A stretch of DNA of 64,000 nt from Rhodosorus marinus (GCA_029953675.1 JAMWBK010000007.1:62001-126000), one strand, 5' to 3'; numbered from the stretch's first letter, positions 1-14,689 are shown. A program made the numbers and translations. The notes: generated from the sequence alone by a model not told the origin.

Positions 1-157
1 AACCCCAATCCTCGACAACAACTACCCTAAAACGTCCGCAGTATAACTCTACTAGCATAGCCTGAAGCGCTACGCAAGGCGTGAAGATGAAATAATAACT
101 AGGGAGGGAAGCATGCAACCCCAGGCGCCGATGGCGCGCCTCGGCAAGCATGCTGCT

Positions 158-3100
158 CTAATATCGCCACAGAGAGACACTTAAGCGCCGCAAAAGTTCC
201 AAGTATTCAACACGATGCTCAGTGGAACATTTCCGCAACCACTCCAAACCCGACTTCTCCACGTGACCAAAGCTTTCCACAATGAAAGGCTGGAACCGGT
301 GGGAGCGACCCTCAGCGCGAGGCAGGCTGGCCATACTCTCGGCATACCGTCGTTCCTTCACGCGGCGAAGGGCCGAAGCAGCTGCTCCCCGGCGACGGGC
401 GGCAGCTGTGAGATGGGCGCTTGCCACAGGGCATGTAATCGCGAGGTCAACATATGCTGAGCGCCTGGCGGCAGCATCGGAGACGAGGAGATCTGCGATA
501 CGGCGGGGCGGTGCCCTATCTGAGACCGATCTGGGTAGTTCCGATTCCACCTCAACCGTATGCCCTACCCGAGTCAGACATTCGCTGAGAATGTACTTGA
601 AGCGAGTGTGACGCCTCGTACGAAGACCTCTCAACAGTCCGCATGAACCTAAGAAATGGTAACCACATGCATCGATCCGACTCTCACATCCCTGACAGAA
701 AGACGGCCGATTAGAGTGCCAGGGAGCTTGTGGCAAACCCAGGTAAATCCGTGCGGCAAAGCGAAACTTGAAGGCATCCAGACGGTGACCCAGTGATGAC
801 GGCAGGGTCGTTAACCACAAATGTGAAAGATGGCCTCCCGTGCCGCGGAGGCGAGCGGCGATAGGCGGTGTGAGTGGAGAGTTGAGCAAGATTGCGTGAG
901 CGGCACTGTGTTGGCCCCAGGTGAGGCTATGTTGAATCACATCAGTGCGCGAGCTCCACAATCGGCTCAGACCCGGGTAATCGGCAACCGGTGACCCGGG
1001 GCTATCTTTCCCCTCGTCGGCGAGTACTCTGTCGACGGGAGAGTCCTCGAGCGCCTAAGTTCGTCCCCATAACAGCTGATTCCAGGAGCGAAATCTGGAT
1101 CGGCTCTCGTCCGGCACGGCGTTGCACTTGCTGAACGCCTGTTGCAGGGCATCATAGATACTCAAAAGCGGCGGCGGAAGGGTCACGGGGTTTGGGCTAG
1201 TCAGTGCTCTAGCCAAAAGGCAAGCACTTCGCATTCGAAAACTCACCAAGGTGCGAAGCGCGGTAGCCCAGGCGGGGACCGCCGCTGCCGAGCATCGATT
1301 CCACGGTCGGCCACTCCAAATCCGCCTAATCGTAAAGGTAGGGCAATCTGGCCACGAATTAGGTCCCTGTCAGGAGCCGCTTCCATATCCAGGGGTTCAT
1401 CCAGGAGCGTTCCCCAGTGCTTCAGCGTCGCCTCGTCCGCCTTGGCTGCCATCCACGAGCCCCAGTGCGGTGGAAGGCTTCGCAGCCAGTAATTCAGTCG
1501 GGGGCCGGCACAAAAGCGGGAGAGCAGGCAGGCCGATTGGAGCATGCAATCCGGTAGGCGCTCAATGGCGTCGGTGAGCTGCTTATGGCGCGCTAAAACT
1601 CGTTCGCAAGAGTCTTGGACAAAGTTGTCACTCCCCAAACCGACGCCATGGTGCTCGAGCCCCGCATGTTCACCAAGGGCCCGGAGACTAGGTGGCAGGG
1701 AGCCCCTCGAAACTTCACGCGAGAAAACGGCATTTTTCGGGTTCCACGGTTAGACCTACTCCACGTGCGATTGCTTCGATCTGGGTCACTCCCCGAGCCA
1801 AGTGCTCAGGAGTGCCCAGCAACGTCACGTCGTCATGGTAGGCACAGATGCGAAGCTCCGGCACCTCAGCCGCCAGTCGCTGGAGCACGAGCTGCAAGGC
1901 ACAGGCGTGAAGTACCAGCTCACAAGGATTACCCTGTTGGACGCCAGTACGTGCTGCAAAAACAGAGCCCTGCGTTGTCAAGTAAGGGAGGCTCCCCCCT
2001 CCGTAAATACCGGATAGGAACGGCCACGCCTCCGGGAATACCCTGCGAATCACCTCCAAAGCATGCGTCCGCGAGACGCTGTTGAACGCGTTACGGAAGT
2101 CAACTACCAAAACGCCCCAATCAGGCCTACTGGCTCGCTCGAGTTCGATCGTATGGGTGATTAGTTGGCTTGGCTTGGCTTTACTAGCATAGCCTGAAGC
2201 GCTACGCAAGGCGTGAAGATGAACTAATAACTAGGGAGGGAAGCATGCAACCCCAGGCGCCGATGGCGCGCCTCGGAAAGCATGTCGCTGGAATATCGCC
2301 GAAGGGAGACACTTAAACGCCTCAAGAGCGCCAAATATTCAGTAGGATGCTCAGCAAAACATTTCCGCAACCACTCTAAACCCGACTTATCGACGTGACC
2401 AAAGCTTTCCACAATGAATGGCTGGAACCCGTGAGAGCGACCCTCAGCGCAAGGCAGACTGGCCATGCTCTCAGCATACCGTCGTTCCTATGGGACGCGA
2501 CCCCCGAAAAATCCCACCCCTACCTGCCAAGGCGCCATAAAGGCGGTGACTCGCTGGCGTAGGTGCTGGCATAGCCATCTCCCGGCGAGTTTCCGTAGAC
2601 TCTCAACCATGCCGATTGGCCGGAGACGCGGGTGTGCCGGCTCGTGGTCGGGTTTCGTTAACAAGCAAAGCTGTGCCCGTCGCAGATGGTCCAGAGGGGC
2701 AGACGCACCCCCTGCACCCTGGAACAGCGTATTCAGGATCTTCACCAGGGCGCTATGGCCAGGCTTGCTCAAGGCCTGCATAATTCCGTTCGTAGCCCAG
2801 AGGGTCCAGCGCAGCGTCCACGACGGGAGGTCCGGAGCAAATCCTCCAGATCGGACTCACGGAGCGTCAGGTCGATGCAGAACCTGGCCAACTCTGGACG
2901 GTCTAAAAATGCGTCGAATTCGGGGAGCAAGTCTACGTCGGACGAGGGGAACAACGCCGACACAGTCTGGTCGAGGCTCTCGTCGTACGGGTGTACAGGA
3001 ATCTGACCCTCCAAGACCGTGCCGTTCGGCTCAGGTCGCCAGCCGCCATCAAATTTCTGCACTCGAGTCGTCCTAGGCGAGTCTGTCCCAGCACGAGTCC

Positions 3101-3481
3101 TCCGGCCGGATGCCTCGGATGACGCCAAGTAGCTCTGCTGCAACACCTCAAATTCCCCCTTCAGGAACATGGCCAGTCGTTCTCGGACGCGCCATCTGCG
3201 CTCCGATGTGTGAGTAGGTGCCAGAATCAGGCGCGGGATGACCCCCAAAAATTCCCACATAGCGACGTCCCGTTAATTACGCGCCAGACTCTGGAAAATA
3301 AAATCCAGGATTGTCCTGGCCATGGAGAGCTCTCCTCGAGGGAGGACCAGAGGCGGAATCCTGCCCCGGAGGGTTAGGGAGGCTCCTCCAAAGAAATTCA
3401 TCGTCGGAGCCAACTCCGCGGGCGCGTGCGCCAGATGCCCCAGTCTCCGGCCTCCTTCAGGACATAAGCCTGCAGGTCCAT
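158..3481 (-). pseudogene. Family A ORF2 remnant (RT plus restriction-like endonuclease), copy A1
   Basis: Encodes remains of the element's reverse transcriptase and endonuclease. The start is the ATG whose complement is 3,479-3,481 (MDLQ, as in other copies). In order: an N-terminal region of unknown role, an RT block with a GPSGLR motif, KPDH and RPIGMVE motifs, then after the nested insertion the catalytic AYHDD box near 1,845, a thumb region, the zinc knuckle (CQGC...H...C, near 650-690) and the nuclease region with its I-A-D and Y-V-D motifs. Frameshifts occur around 3,050, 1,640 and 1,050, and the 2,164-2,489 insertion separates RT motifs. No complete protein can be made. Family assignment is firm; function of the intact ancestor is inferred from RT and nuclease motifs. 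Confidence 0.85.
2164..2489 (-). mobile_element. Nested family A 3' fragment inside A1
   Basis: A 5'-truncated piece of family A holding only the last codons of ORF2 and the 3' tail, in the same orientation as its host. On either side, A1 resumes at adjacent points of the RT domain (VGVGFFGG at 2,490-2,530 and LITHTIE at about 2,130-2,160), so this is an insertion into A1 and not a separate tandem element. I see no clean target-site duplication; a few bases were lost or changed at the junction. Confidence 0.75.
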
Positions 3482-3511
3482 TGCTGCGACCTCGCATCCG
3501 TGCCCGGGGAG

Positions 3512-4890
3512 CTAATCTGTGCTTCTCCCCCTTAGACCCGGGGGAGTCGGTCCTCGCGCGCTTGCCTCCTAACCTCACCAAACTGGTCAACCGGCCACTC
3601 CGCGAGGCTCGCGGGATGGCTCCCCGCGGATTCAACAAAGTAATAGGGGCGTTCTCGACCGACATGACCTCCGGCTCCCCTTCCTCGCCACTCGCACTGG
3701 ACGCGGTGCTTGGAGCAAAGCCCTCTAATACTCCCAAACGCCGTAGCTCTGCCTTTTGACTTGAGGTCAGCACAAGGTGCCTCTGCCGGTCAAAAAAAGG
3801 TAGAGGCAGCTGCGCGTAGATGGCGTGGACACGACGCAAAACGCTCCAAAAGTATCCGCTCCATGCGATGAATGCGAGGCCAATGCATGGCTGCAGCTTT
3901 CACACTGGTCTCCTGCTCAGATAGCCCTGCTGTTTCTTCGGGAGAGAGGAAAGTGCCGGAAAAACGGTCGAACCCGAATGCAATACGACCTGGGGTTGAG
4001 AACGCAACCAGCGGGCGCTCTCAGGCCACTGCTCGGTAGGCTTCTCCAGCAGGGCCTGCAAGTACGTGGCCGCGGTCGGCGTGAGCACAAAGAGGACATC
4101 GCGACCCTCATAATTTGCGATAATGAAGTCTTCGCGGCTACACCCCAAAGACTCTGCAAAAGTATCCGGAAAATCTCTCATGGACGGGACCTGGCCACAT
4201 TTAGTCTGGGGCCGGACGTTGCCCACCCGGGGGAATTGCAAAGTGGTCTCCCCAGGTCCGTCCTGCTGCTCGCGAGAGGGCAAAAATCTTAACATAGCCG
4301 CCGTTCGTGCGGCTGTGGTACCCTTCCGCAAAACTGAGACGTAAGACCGGGCCCCCTTGGGACCACCGCGTGCCCCCGCCTTGGCTTGGAGCTGTCGCCC
4401 ACCTGAGGGCTGGCCCAGGATGGGAAAGTCCGCTCCCGCTGAGGGAACATTCGAAGGATTAGGCAGCTCTGCACCCCTCTCCGAAGAGCACCAGCTGCGG
4501 AACCACCTTTGTCACCTCCAGATCCCGGAGCTCCCCTCACCTGTCCCGGGACAGGTTGTTGATTGACCTGGAGAAATTGACTGTCTTCTGCCAACTTGGC
4601 CACCCGGCTGGAATTCAAATTCTCACCCGAATTTGAATTTTCCCTCGCCAGGAGACCCAATTCCGGCCCCCTTAGCTTCTGGGTGAGCTGAGGAATGACA
4701 CCTCGATTGCCCGCGGCCGTAATCAGGCTTGTTACAGCAGAGAGCAGGGCACGCACTTCCGTACTAGGCACTCCACCTGCGTGGAGAAAGGGCCCGCGCG
4801 AAGAGACACTCTGTGTCCACCCTCAGTAGACACCTCCGCCCTCGGGATCCCCGGATCCTCAGGAGTGGAGCGCGGAGGAACCCCGGTCAT
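3512..4890 (-). pseudogene. Family A ORF1 remnant, copy A1
   Basis: First ORF of the element; the ATG complement is 4,888-4,890. The N-terminal part is conserved with A2 and A3 (an EVRALLSAVTSLITAA-type segment near 4,760) and is followed by a low-complexity linker. The conserved core includes FRDTFAESLGC-like, NYEGRDVLF and WPESARWL segments (about 3,970-4,200) and a basic tail ending in a KARTDSPGSKGEKH-type motif. A one-base insertion removes the usual KHD stop near 3,512. No CCHC zinc knuckle or RRM is recognisable. By analogy with other LINE ORF1 proteins an RNA-binding role is likely, but this is inference. Confidence 0.7.
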
Positions 4891-5107
4891 CACGGAAGAG
4901 TATGTTCAACAGGAGTTTCACGAAGGAACCATACCAAAATATCCCGCACAATCCAGCGCCGCAGACCGAAAACTCTGGATCGAACACACCCAAAGGGGGA
5001 GAATCCCCGATAATCAACCACGAAACCCCCAAAAGCGGGAGAAAAGACAGCGAGAGGATGCGCCTGCAACGAGGAAATCCTCTCGGACCGCAACACGACT
5101 CCAATCG

Positions 5108-5190
5108 CAATCCGGAACTAAGAACTAGGGAGGGAAGAGTGCAAACCCAGGCGCCGATGGCGCGCCTCGGCAAGCATGCTGCTAGAATAG
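5108..5190 (-). mobile_element. Family A 3' tail scrap between A1 and A2
   Basis: About 80 bases matching the 3' end of family A (the region encoding the last residues, LGLHASLP, and its stop) on the minus strand. It separates the 5' ends of A1 (minus) and A2 (plus), which lie head to head. Too short to carry a gene. Confidence 0.7.
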
Positions 5191-5486
5191 GCTTTGTTAA
5201 TAAAACCACAAAGCGGGATCAGGAGCAAAAAGCCCTAGCAAAAGCATTCGTAAGGGTTTCCGGTGCTAGTTTTCGATGGTTTTTGCGTGGCAAGTGGGTT
5301 CTTCGGTGGGAGGTGCTTCTCTCTGCTGCCTTTTCCCCCGTTTTTTCGGGTTTTGTGGTTGGTAGTCGGATCATTCACCTTCTGGTTGTTGGGTCGTGAC
5401 GCGGAGTTTTCTCCTGTGGAGTTGGGTGGTGTGTGTTTTCGGCGGGGGATTTGGTGATTAAAGTATCGTCACTAAATTCTCTCGTG

Positions 5487-6862
5487 ATGGTAGGGGTTTC
5501 CCCGCGCCCTGCTCCCTCGGGAGCGGAGCTCCCTGTCAACGAGGTGTCCTTTGGGGTTGGGCACCGGGTGTGTCTAAGTTCGGGCCCCTTCTCTACGCAG
5601 GTGGAGCTGCAGGGCGCCACTGGTATGGAGGTACGAGCCCTCATGTCAGCCGTCACCACCCTAATCACCGCCGCGGGGGACAAGGGCGTCCTGCCGCAGC
5701 TGACCCAACGCCTTGGTTTGCTGGAATCCAGCCTCCTGGCGCCTGCTCTAAAATCTAACATGGTGGCCACGGTGGCTACGCGGCCCCCAGGCAGTCAAAA
5801 TCAAGGGATCAGTCACTCTGCGACTGTTCCCGAACAGGTGCGGGCTGCCGAGCCCGCTGTTGGTCGTCCCTCGACTGGCACCTCTTCGGGGAGGGGTGCA
5901 GCTATCTCTACTCCTTTGCACGTCCCTACAACGGGAGCGGACTTTCCTGTGTGCTGGGCCAGCCCTCAGGTGGAGGACAGCTCCAGGTCAAGGCGGTGAC
6001 ACGTGGTGGCCCTAAGGGGGGCCCGTCGTACGTCTCGGTTTGACGGAAGGGTATCACAGCCGCCCATACGGCGGCTATGCTAGAATATTTTGCCCTTTCG
6101 CGAGCAGCAGGGCGGACTTGACGTGACTACTTTGCAATTCCTTTGGGTACGCAACGTTTGGCCCCAGACTACACGGGCAAGGTCCCATCCAAGCGTAATT
6201 TCCGGAATACTTTTGCGGAGTCCTTGGGCTGTTGCCGAGACGACTTCCTTTTTGCGAACTACGAGGGCCGGGATGTTCTTTTCGTGGTCACTGCAACAAC
6301 GGCCACGTACCTGCAGGCACTAGTGGGCAAGCCTACAGGGCAATGGCCTGAGCGTGCCCGCTGGTTGCGGTCTCATCCCCAGGTCGTTCTGCACTTTGAC
6401 TTTGACCGTTTCTCGGGCGCTTTCCTGTCTCCCGAAGAAACAGGGGGACTCTCTCAGCACGAAACCAGCGTGAAAGCCGCAGCCATCCATTGGCTACGCC
6501 TTCACCGCATTGAGCGTATACTTTTGGAGCGTTTCGCGTCCGGGCCACGCCACCTGCGTGCAGCCGTCTCTACCCTTTTCGACTGGGAGAGGCGCCTTGT
6601 GCTGAGCTCGAGTCAAACGGCGGAGTTACAGAGGTTGAGGGTAATAGAGGGCTCTGCTACCAACACCATTTCCAGTGAGAGTGGTAAGGAAGGGGAACAG
6701 AATGAGGGCATGTCGGTGGAGAACGCCCCTTTTACTTTGTTGAAGCCCGAGGGAGCTATCCCGCGAGCCTCGCGGAGTGGGCGGCTGACCACTCTGGTGA
6801 GGTTAGGCGGAAAACGTGCGAGGACCGACTCCCCCGGGTCTAAGGGGGAGAAGCACGATTAG
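5487..6862 (+). pseudogene. Family A ORF1 remnant, copy A2
   Basis: Starts at ATG 5,487, giving MVGVSPRPAP, a start shared with families A and D. Frame is lost near 5,950 and again near 6,085-6,140. The C-terminal half (6,143-6,862) stays open and ends in the family stop after KGEKHD. It holds the conserved core (TFAESLGC, NYEGRDVLF) and a serine- and arginine-rich basic tail. The next ORF begins 32 bases after the stop. Nucleic-acid binding or chaperone role is an inference from position only. Confidence 0.75.
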
Positions 6863-6894
6863 CTCCCCGGGGTACGGCTGTGAGGTCGCAGCCG

Positions 6895-9800
6895 ATGGAT
6901 TTGCAGTCTTATGTCATGAAGGAGGGCGGAGACTGGGGCATTTGGCGTACGCGTTTACGAAGTTGGCTCCGGCGTTGGATCTCTTTGGAAGGAGGCTTGC
7001 TTCCCCTCCGTGGCAGAATTCCGCCTGCCGTCCTACCTCGCGGCGAGCTCTTAGTGGCTGGGAACATCCTGGACTTCATCTTCACGAGCCTGGCGGTAAC
7101 CTTCGGGACACCGTCATTTGGGAATTTCTGGGGGTCATGCCGCGCCTGATTCTGGCCCCAATTCACACACCGGAGCGCAGATGGCGTGTCCGAGATCGGC
7201 TTGCCATGTTCCTGAAAGGGGAACTCGAGGTGTTGCAGGAAAGCTACTTGGCGTCGTTGGAACCAACCGTTCGTCGGACCCGGGCTGGAAGCGTCTCGCC
7301 CCTGACGGCTCGAGTACAGAAATTGGTAGCGGTGGGCGACTTGAGTCGAGCGGCGCGAGTTCTGGAGGGCCAGGCGCCTGTCCTCCCCTGCGAATAAAGT
7401 CACGCCCAGACGGTGTCATCTTTGTTCCCCTCGTCCGACGTGGACTTGCTACCCGAATCCGAGGCATTCTTGGACCGTCCGGAGTTTGCCCGGTTTCAAA
7501 TCGACCTGAGTCTCAACGAGTCTGATCTGGAGGATTTGCTTCGTACTTCGCGTCGTGGACGCTGTCCTGGACCCTCAGGGCTTCGAACCGAATTATTGCA
7601 GGCCTTGGGCAAGCCTGGCCGGAGCGCGCTGCTCAAGCTCCTGAACACACTGTTCCAGGGCACATCGGCTGCGTCTGCCAATGGGAACATCTCCGAAGGG
7701 CACAACTTTGCTTGCTCACGAAGCCTGGCCATCAGCCCGTCCACCCGCGTCTCCGACCGATCGGTATGGTCGAGAGCCTACGGAAGCTAGCTGGAAGGTG
7801 GCTATGCCAGCGCTTTCGCCAGCGGGTCACGGCTTTCATGGCGCCCTTGCAAGTTGGGGTGGGATTTTCCTGGGGTTGCGAATTGATCACCCACGGGATC
7901 GAGGTGGAGCGTGCCTGTAGGCCGGACTGGGGAGTTTTGGTGGTTGATTTTCGAAACTTATTCAACAGCGTCTCGCGGACGCATGCGTTGGAGGTGATCC
8001 GATGGGTTTTTCCGGAGGCGTTGCCCTTCCTCTCTGGTCTTTACGGAAGGGGGAGCCTCCCCTACTGCACCAGGGAGGGCAATGTTTTCCAAGCACATAC
8101 TAGAGTCCAACAAGGCGATCCTTGTGGGCCTCTACTTCATGCCTGTGCCTTGCAGCTCGTTCTCCTGCGGTTTTCCTGGTCTCGCGACTGAGGTGCCGGC
8201 TCTTCGTATCTACGCCTATCACGACGACGTGACCTTGCTGGGCGCCCCTGAAACCCTGGCTCAGGGGTTGACCCAGATCGAAGCGATTGCACGTGGAGTA
8301 GGTCTGACGGTGGAACCCAAAAAATGTCGTTTTCTCGCTCCAAGTGAAGTTTCGATGGCCTCTCTGCCATCTAATCTACGAACCATTGGCGAACGTGAGG
8401 GGTTGGAGCACCACGGCGTCGGTTTCTGGAGCAACAACTTCATCCAAGCCTCTTGCGAACGAATTTTGACTCGGCACAAGCAGCTCACTGACGCCATTGA
8501 GCGCCTTCCAGACAGCATGCTGCAATCGGCCTGCTTGTTTTCCCGCTTTTATGCCGGTCCCCGACTCAATTACTGGTTGCGTAGCCTACCACCCGACTGG
8601 GGTTCGTGGATCGCCGCCAAGGCCGACGAGATGACGCTGAACCACTGGGAAACGCTCTTGGATGAACCCCACGACCTTGAAGCGGCTCCCGACAGGGAAT
8701 TAATTCGTGCCCAGCTCGCTCTGCCGTTGCGCTTAGGGGGATTTGGTGTGGCAGATCGGGGACTCGTCTGCTCGCCTGCAGCGGTCGCCTCCTGGGCAAC
8801 CGCGCTCCGTACCTTGGTGACTTTCCGGATACAAAGTGCCTGCATTTTGGCCCGAGCACTGACTAGCGAGGACCCAGTGACCCTTTCGCCCCAGCTTTTG
8901 ACAATCTATGATGGTCTACAACAGGCGTTCCGGAAGTGCTAACGCCGTGCCGGACGAGAATCTATCCCGTTTTCGCTCCTGGCGGGAACTGCTATGGGGA
9001 CGAACTGAGGTGATTGAGGATTCACCCATTGACAGAGTTCTTGCCGATGAGGGAGAAGCTAGCCCCGGGTCACCTGTTGCAGATTACCCAGGTCTGAACC
9101 GATTGTGGAGCTCCCGCACTGATGTGATTCAACATAGCCTCACCTGGGGCCAACACAGTGCCGCTCACGCAATCCTGCTCAACTCTCCCCTCACACCGCC
9201 TACCACCGCCGATCGGCTCCGCGGCATGGGAGGCCATCTCTCGCACCTGTGGTTAACCACTCTACCTTCGTCGCCGAGTCACCGTCTCGATGCCTTCCAG
9301 TTCCGCTCCGCCGCACGGATCTGCTTAGGTTTGCCACAAGCCCCGTGGCACTCTAATCGGCCATCTTTCTGTCAGGGATGTGAGAGCCGGATTGACGCTT
9401 GTGGCTACCACTTCTTGGGTTCATGCGGACTGTTGCGAGGTCTCCGCACGTGGCGCCACACTCGTCTCAAGTACATCCTAAGCGAATGTTTAACTCGGGT
9501 AGGAGATACGGTTGAGGTGGAATCGGAACTACCCAGATCGGTCTCGGACACGGCGCCGGTCCGCTGTATCGCAGATCTTCTTGTATCAGACCCTGCCGCC
9601 CCCCGCCGAGGGGCACCCGCTTCGGCTCCTCGACGAGTAAAGGAACGACGATATACTGAGAGCATGGCTAGTCTGCCCTAGGCCGAGGCCCTACGCCGAG
9701 GGTCGCTCCCACCGGTTCCAGTCTTTCATTGTGGAAAGCTTTGGTCATGTGGATAAGCCGGGTTTAGAGTGGTTGCGGAAAAGTTTGGCTGAGCATCCTA

Positions 9801-9919
9801 CTGAGTACTTGGCGCTTTTACGGCGTTTGAGTGCTGCCCTGTGGCGATATTCTAGCAGCATGCTTGCCGAGGCGCGCCATCGGCGCCTGGGTTTGCACGC
9901 TTCCCTCCCTAGTTCTTAG
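6895..9919 (+). pseudogene. Family A ORF2 remnant (RT plus restriction-like endonuclease), copy A2
   Basis: Start ATG at 6,895 (MDLQSYV). Frame changes are seen near 7,100, 7,395, 7,690, 8,190, 8,940 and 9,680. RT motifs follow in order: GPSGLRTELLQ (7,570-7,600), RPIGMVESLRKLAGRWLCQ (about 7,755-7,810), a VDFRN block (7,940-7,960), GVQQGDPCGPLLHACALQL (8,105-8,160) and AYHDDVTLLG (8,214-8,243). The zinc knuckle CQGC...H...C lies at 9,370-9,425 and the nuclease IADLLV motif near 9,570. The paired YVD block is partly deleted: the copy jumps from DPAA to the RRGA segment near 9,600. Not functional. Confidence 0.85.
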
Positions 9920-10111
9920 TTCCTTTTCACGCCTTGCGTAGCACTTCAGGCTATGCTAGTAAAGCCAGAATATCGCCACAGGGCGGCACACAATGCTGCT
10001 TTACTGGCTTTACTAGCTGCTTTACTAGCATAGGCCCTGCTGGCGGTGGTCTTCAATGATTGTATTTATTCGGAGAAAGTGAGGAAACGAAGAAGGACAC
10101 ATTTCCTATCA

Positions 10112-11045
10112 TGAGTGAATGCGTGATTCGGGGCTGAGAAAAACGGGGGGTAAAAAGAACGATTGAAGGCGAAGCTCACGCGCTTCCAACATCAAACCGG
10201 CGTTCATATGCAATAACAGGAACACACCTATGACTCCCCGTTCCCTCTCATAGGACACCCACCCGAGTTAGTTTTCCAATAAATCAAACAGGCAACTCAA
10301 ACGGGTAAACGACGAGGAGATTCGCTCGGGGTGCTCACGGAACCCTTCGCGAAGCCAACGGGAACCAACTGGAGCCAACGGAATCCATAAATCCAAAACC
10401 CTCAATTACCAAGGACACCAGGCGATAGGCGGGGTGATTGATTTGGAACCTGCACGCTGTAGTGCTAAAGGAAGCTAACAGAAGTAGCGAGCGTAACTAG
10501 CCCCCTCAACGGGATAGTAAACCAGATTCTCAGGGAAAATACTCCTTGGAGACGAATCGCGCGCGATCACATTGAGCGCTTGAGCTTATAATTGATTCCT
10601 GCCCTGGCCGAAGTTAAAATCTCACCATTGCGCTCAATATTTGATGTTAAGTCCGCAGCATATTCCGTTGCCGCCTTCCCAAACCGTCCAAATACCTCCA
10701 CAACAGAAGGAACAGACATAAAGTCATTGTATAATCCATTGAATCTCGAGAATGTACCCGGTTCCCAACTTCCCCTGGGACCTCAATAACGAGCAGGACG
10801 ACGCGATGCGCTAGGGCTGATTAAAGTACCCTAGCGTCGGTAAGCAGTTTCATAGTAAACGTTCCGCTTAAGGCGGCGCATGATGGTGGCAGCAGCACCG
10901 CGGTGTGGCGACGGGGACAGGGAGTAGCCACGATTCGCCAGTGGACAGGGCTGGCAAGTCGTACGATATCAACATAAGTATTCCGCCGTCCATCAACATC
11001 CGCAACCACCAAATCAGCAACGCTCGGGCCCTTAAGACGGGTCTC
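10112..11045 (-). mobile_element. Old, diverged family D 3' fragment (D9)
   Basis: Minus-strand similarity to the 3' third of family D. It contains an eroded terminal motif (GATTCGGGGCTGAGAAAAACGG at about 10,122, a shortened form of the family tail), a region matching the last ORF2 residues, and a nuclease-like segment (VADVDGRRNTYVD) near 10,950-11,010. It is interrupted by unrelated sequence around 10,200-10,300. Much more diverged than copies D3 and D4, so an older insertion. Confidence 0.6.
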
Positions 11046-11132
11046 AAGCCGCGTCTAGTATTGATTTAACCTCGTGTCTCTCCGGTTCGCAGGAATCTAT
11101 CGAAGAAGAAGATTGAAATCCAATCAATATAC

Positions 11133-11345
11133 TTGTTGATTGATAAATATCTGACCTCAAGCTGTCGTTATCGGACACTTATCAGACGAACCCCATTTTT
11201 GCTTTCCAGTTCAGGCCCAGTGATTTCTTTTCGTACACGAGCCGAAAGAAACACTTTTCTTTTATTACATAATTCTGGTCTAGTAAACTTGTACGAACCA
11301 TCCGATATTTATCGGACCCTATCGGACGTTTTTATCCGACCCGTT
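11133..11345. repeat. Partial copy of the TCCGATAA-rich dispersed repeat
   Basis: Contains several TATCGGAC/GTCCGATA motifs and matches parts of the longer copies at 50,130-50,650 and 54,045-54,660 (a stretch of the form CGTTATCGGAC...TATC(A/G)GACGAA...TTTTC...TTCAGG). Non-coding; open reading frames across it are short and not conserved. Confidence 0.5.
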
Positions 11346-12111
11346 GCGACATCCCCGAAAATACAATCATTAACTGAAAATAAAAAATACGAAAATAACT
11401 TGAAAAAAGCGTATCCATAAATTAAGAGAAAACGAAAACACTGGAGGTGCGTGATCGGTAAGCGGTTGTGAGCGTCTGCTCAGAGATACACTAGGCTGTG
11501 CAGGTAGTACCAGAGGCCAACGGATCTATGCGATTTTGCATGGTAGTGTGATCTGGACTGTCCTCACACACGGATCTGGAATCGAGGGTTGATAACCCAA
11601 ATGATCAACGCTTATACCTCGTCTTTGAGGGAAGTACTCGTGTGCTGACGGAGTCGTTGAAACAATCTAACACTGGCACAATGAATTTTCAGTCAACCTC
11701 TCTCCGAAAAGCTGCGCAGATCACTTTGCGAATAAAGTTCCTCCTCAAGATTGGAAGCCAAACAAGAAAAGAAGAAGTCGAGATTCTCGATATCCATCCA
11801 GAATCTTCGCTGCCGTCGTGAAAGAGACCCGCGAGAATCTGACGAAAGAGATTTCGAGCACCAAACCACTACAGCCCTTCAACCGGCAATTTCATTGAAA
11901 ACGGATCTATTGCGTTTTCGGGCGTTTTGCATGGGTTCGTGGAAGTGATTGGAATTTTCGGATCCGCTAGGAGCAGACTTGAGAAGTAGTTTGGTAGTCT
12001 TCTAACGCTCTACTAGGCCGCGGCTCGAATTCACCTGAGGTTGAACGTGAAACAGCGAGCTGAAACTAAAACTTGGTGCAGGCTTTTGGGTTGCTAAGCT
12101 TGGAACTTACT
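11346..12111. other. Intergenic, upstream of MDHAR
   Basis: No supported gene or repeat beyond AT-rich single-copy sequence. It should hold the MDHAR promoter, but I see no convincing TATA box near the start codon. Confidence 0.5.
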
Positions 12112-14213
<2,102 letters not shown>

Positions 14214-14689
14214 AGCATTCTTCCGAATCCAAAGAAAAATGAGCGAACGCAAACAAGTAGTAGGCAGTGACGAGCAACGTGTCTTCGCAACGGGCAGCCC
14301 TACTGACCCGTATCATCCCCATCGACTGTGGCCCAACTCACAAAAGGGCTAGTTCTGCCACCATCCGTCTCCGACCCGGCAAGAATCGGCTACATGTAGT
14401 CGAGAAAAGTGCCCATGACCATTTTCGATCGGATGCTAGACCTCCGGACGTGCGCGGATGCTAGATGTATCCTTATCACAGCGCGATCTCTGAGGGTTAA
14501 TCGCCGACCGTAACAACTGACTCTGCGGGTCCCCATCGACTGATAAGGTCACCAAGTTCTGTTTAGCACTGATAAGACGTCGGACTGCGCCGTACCTTTC
14601 CGAGATCATTCCCGACGTTGCCCAGAAGTTTTTGTGGTCAGTAAACTTGGGGTTTTTGTCGTTTGGTAGGATATTCCTTAGCTAGTTTG
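14214..14689. other. Intergenic between MDHAR and element A3
   Basis: No gene seen. The sequence runs from the MDHAR 3' flank into the 5' leader of family A copy A3; the exact start of A3 is not resolved. Confidence 0.4.

Larger units (their letters stand above)
50..5107 (-). mobile_element. Family A non-LTR retrotransposon, copy A1
   Basis: Near full-length but decayed two-ORF element on the minus strand. The 3' tail (around 50-180) carries the family hairpin GCGTAGC/GCTATGC. ORF2 runs up from about 158 and ORF1 lies between about 3,512 and 4,890, followed by a GC-rich 5' leader to about 5,107 that resembles the leaders of copies A2 and A3. A 326-bp family A 3' fragment (2,164-2,489) interrupts ORF2. 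Multiple frameshifts make it inactive. The 5' boundary is inferred from where similarity to the other copies stops. Confidence 0.85.
5191..9966 (+). mobile_element. Family A non-LTR retrotransposon, copy A2 (full length, decayed)
   Basis: The most complete family A copy in the window: 5' leader (about 5,191-5,486), ORF1 remnant (5,487-6,862), ORF2 remnant (6,895-9,919), and the 3' end with the hairpin GCGTAGC-ACTTCAG-GCTATGC then TAGTAAAGCC (9,936-9,966). It is 4.8 kb long. Frameshifts and stops disable both ORFs. The exact 5' end is uncertain by some tens of bases. Confidence 0.88.
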
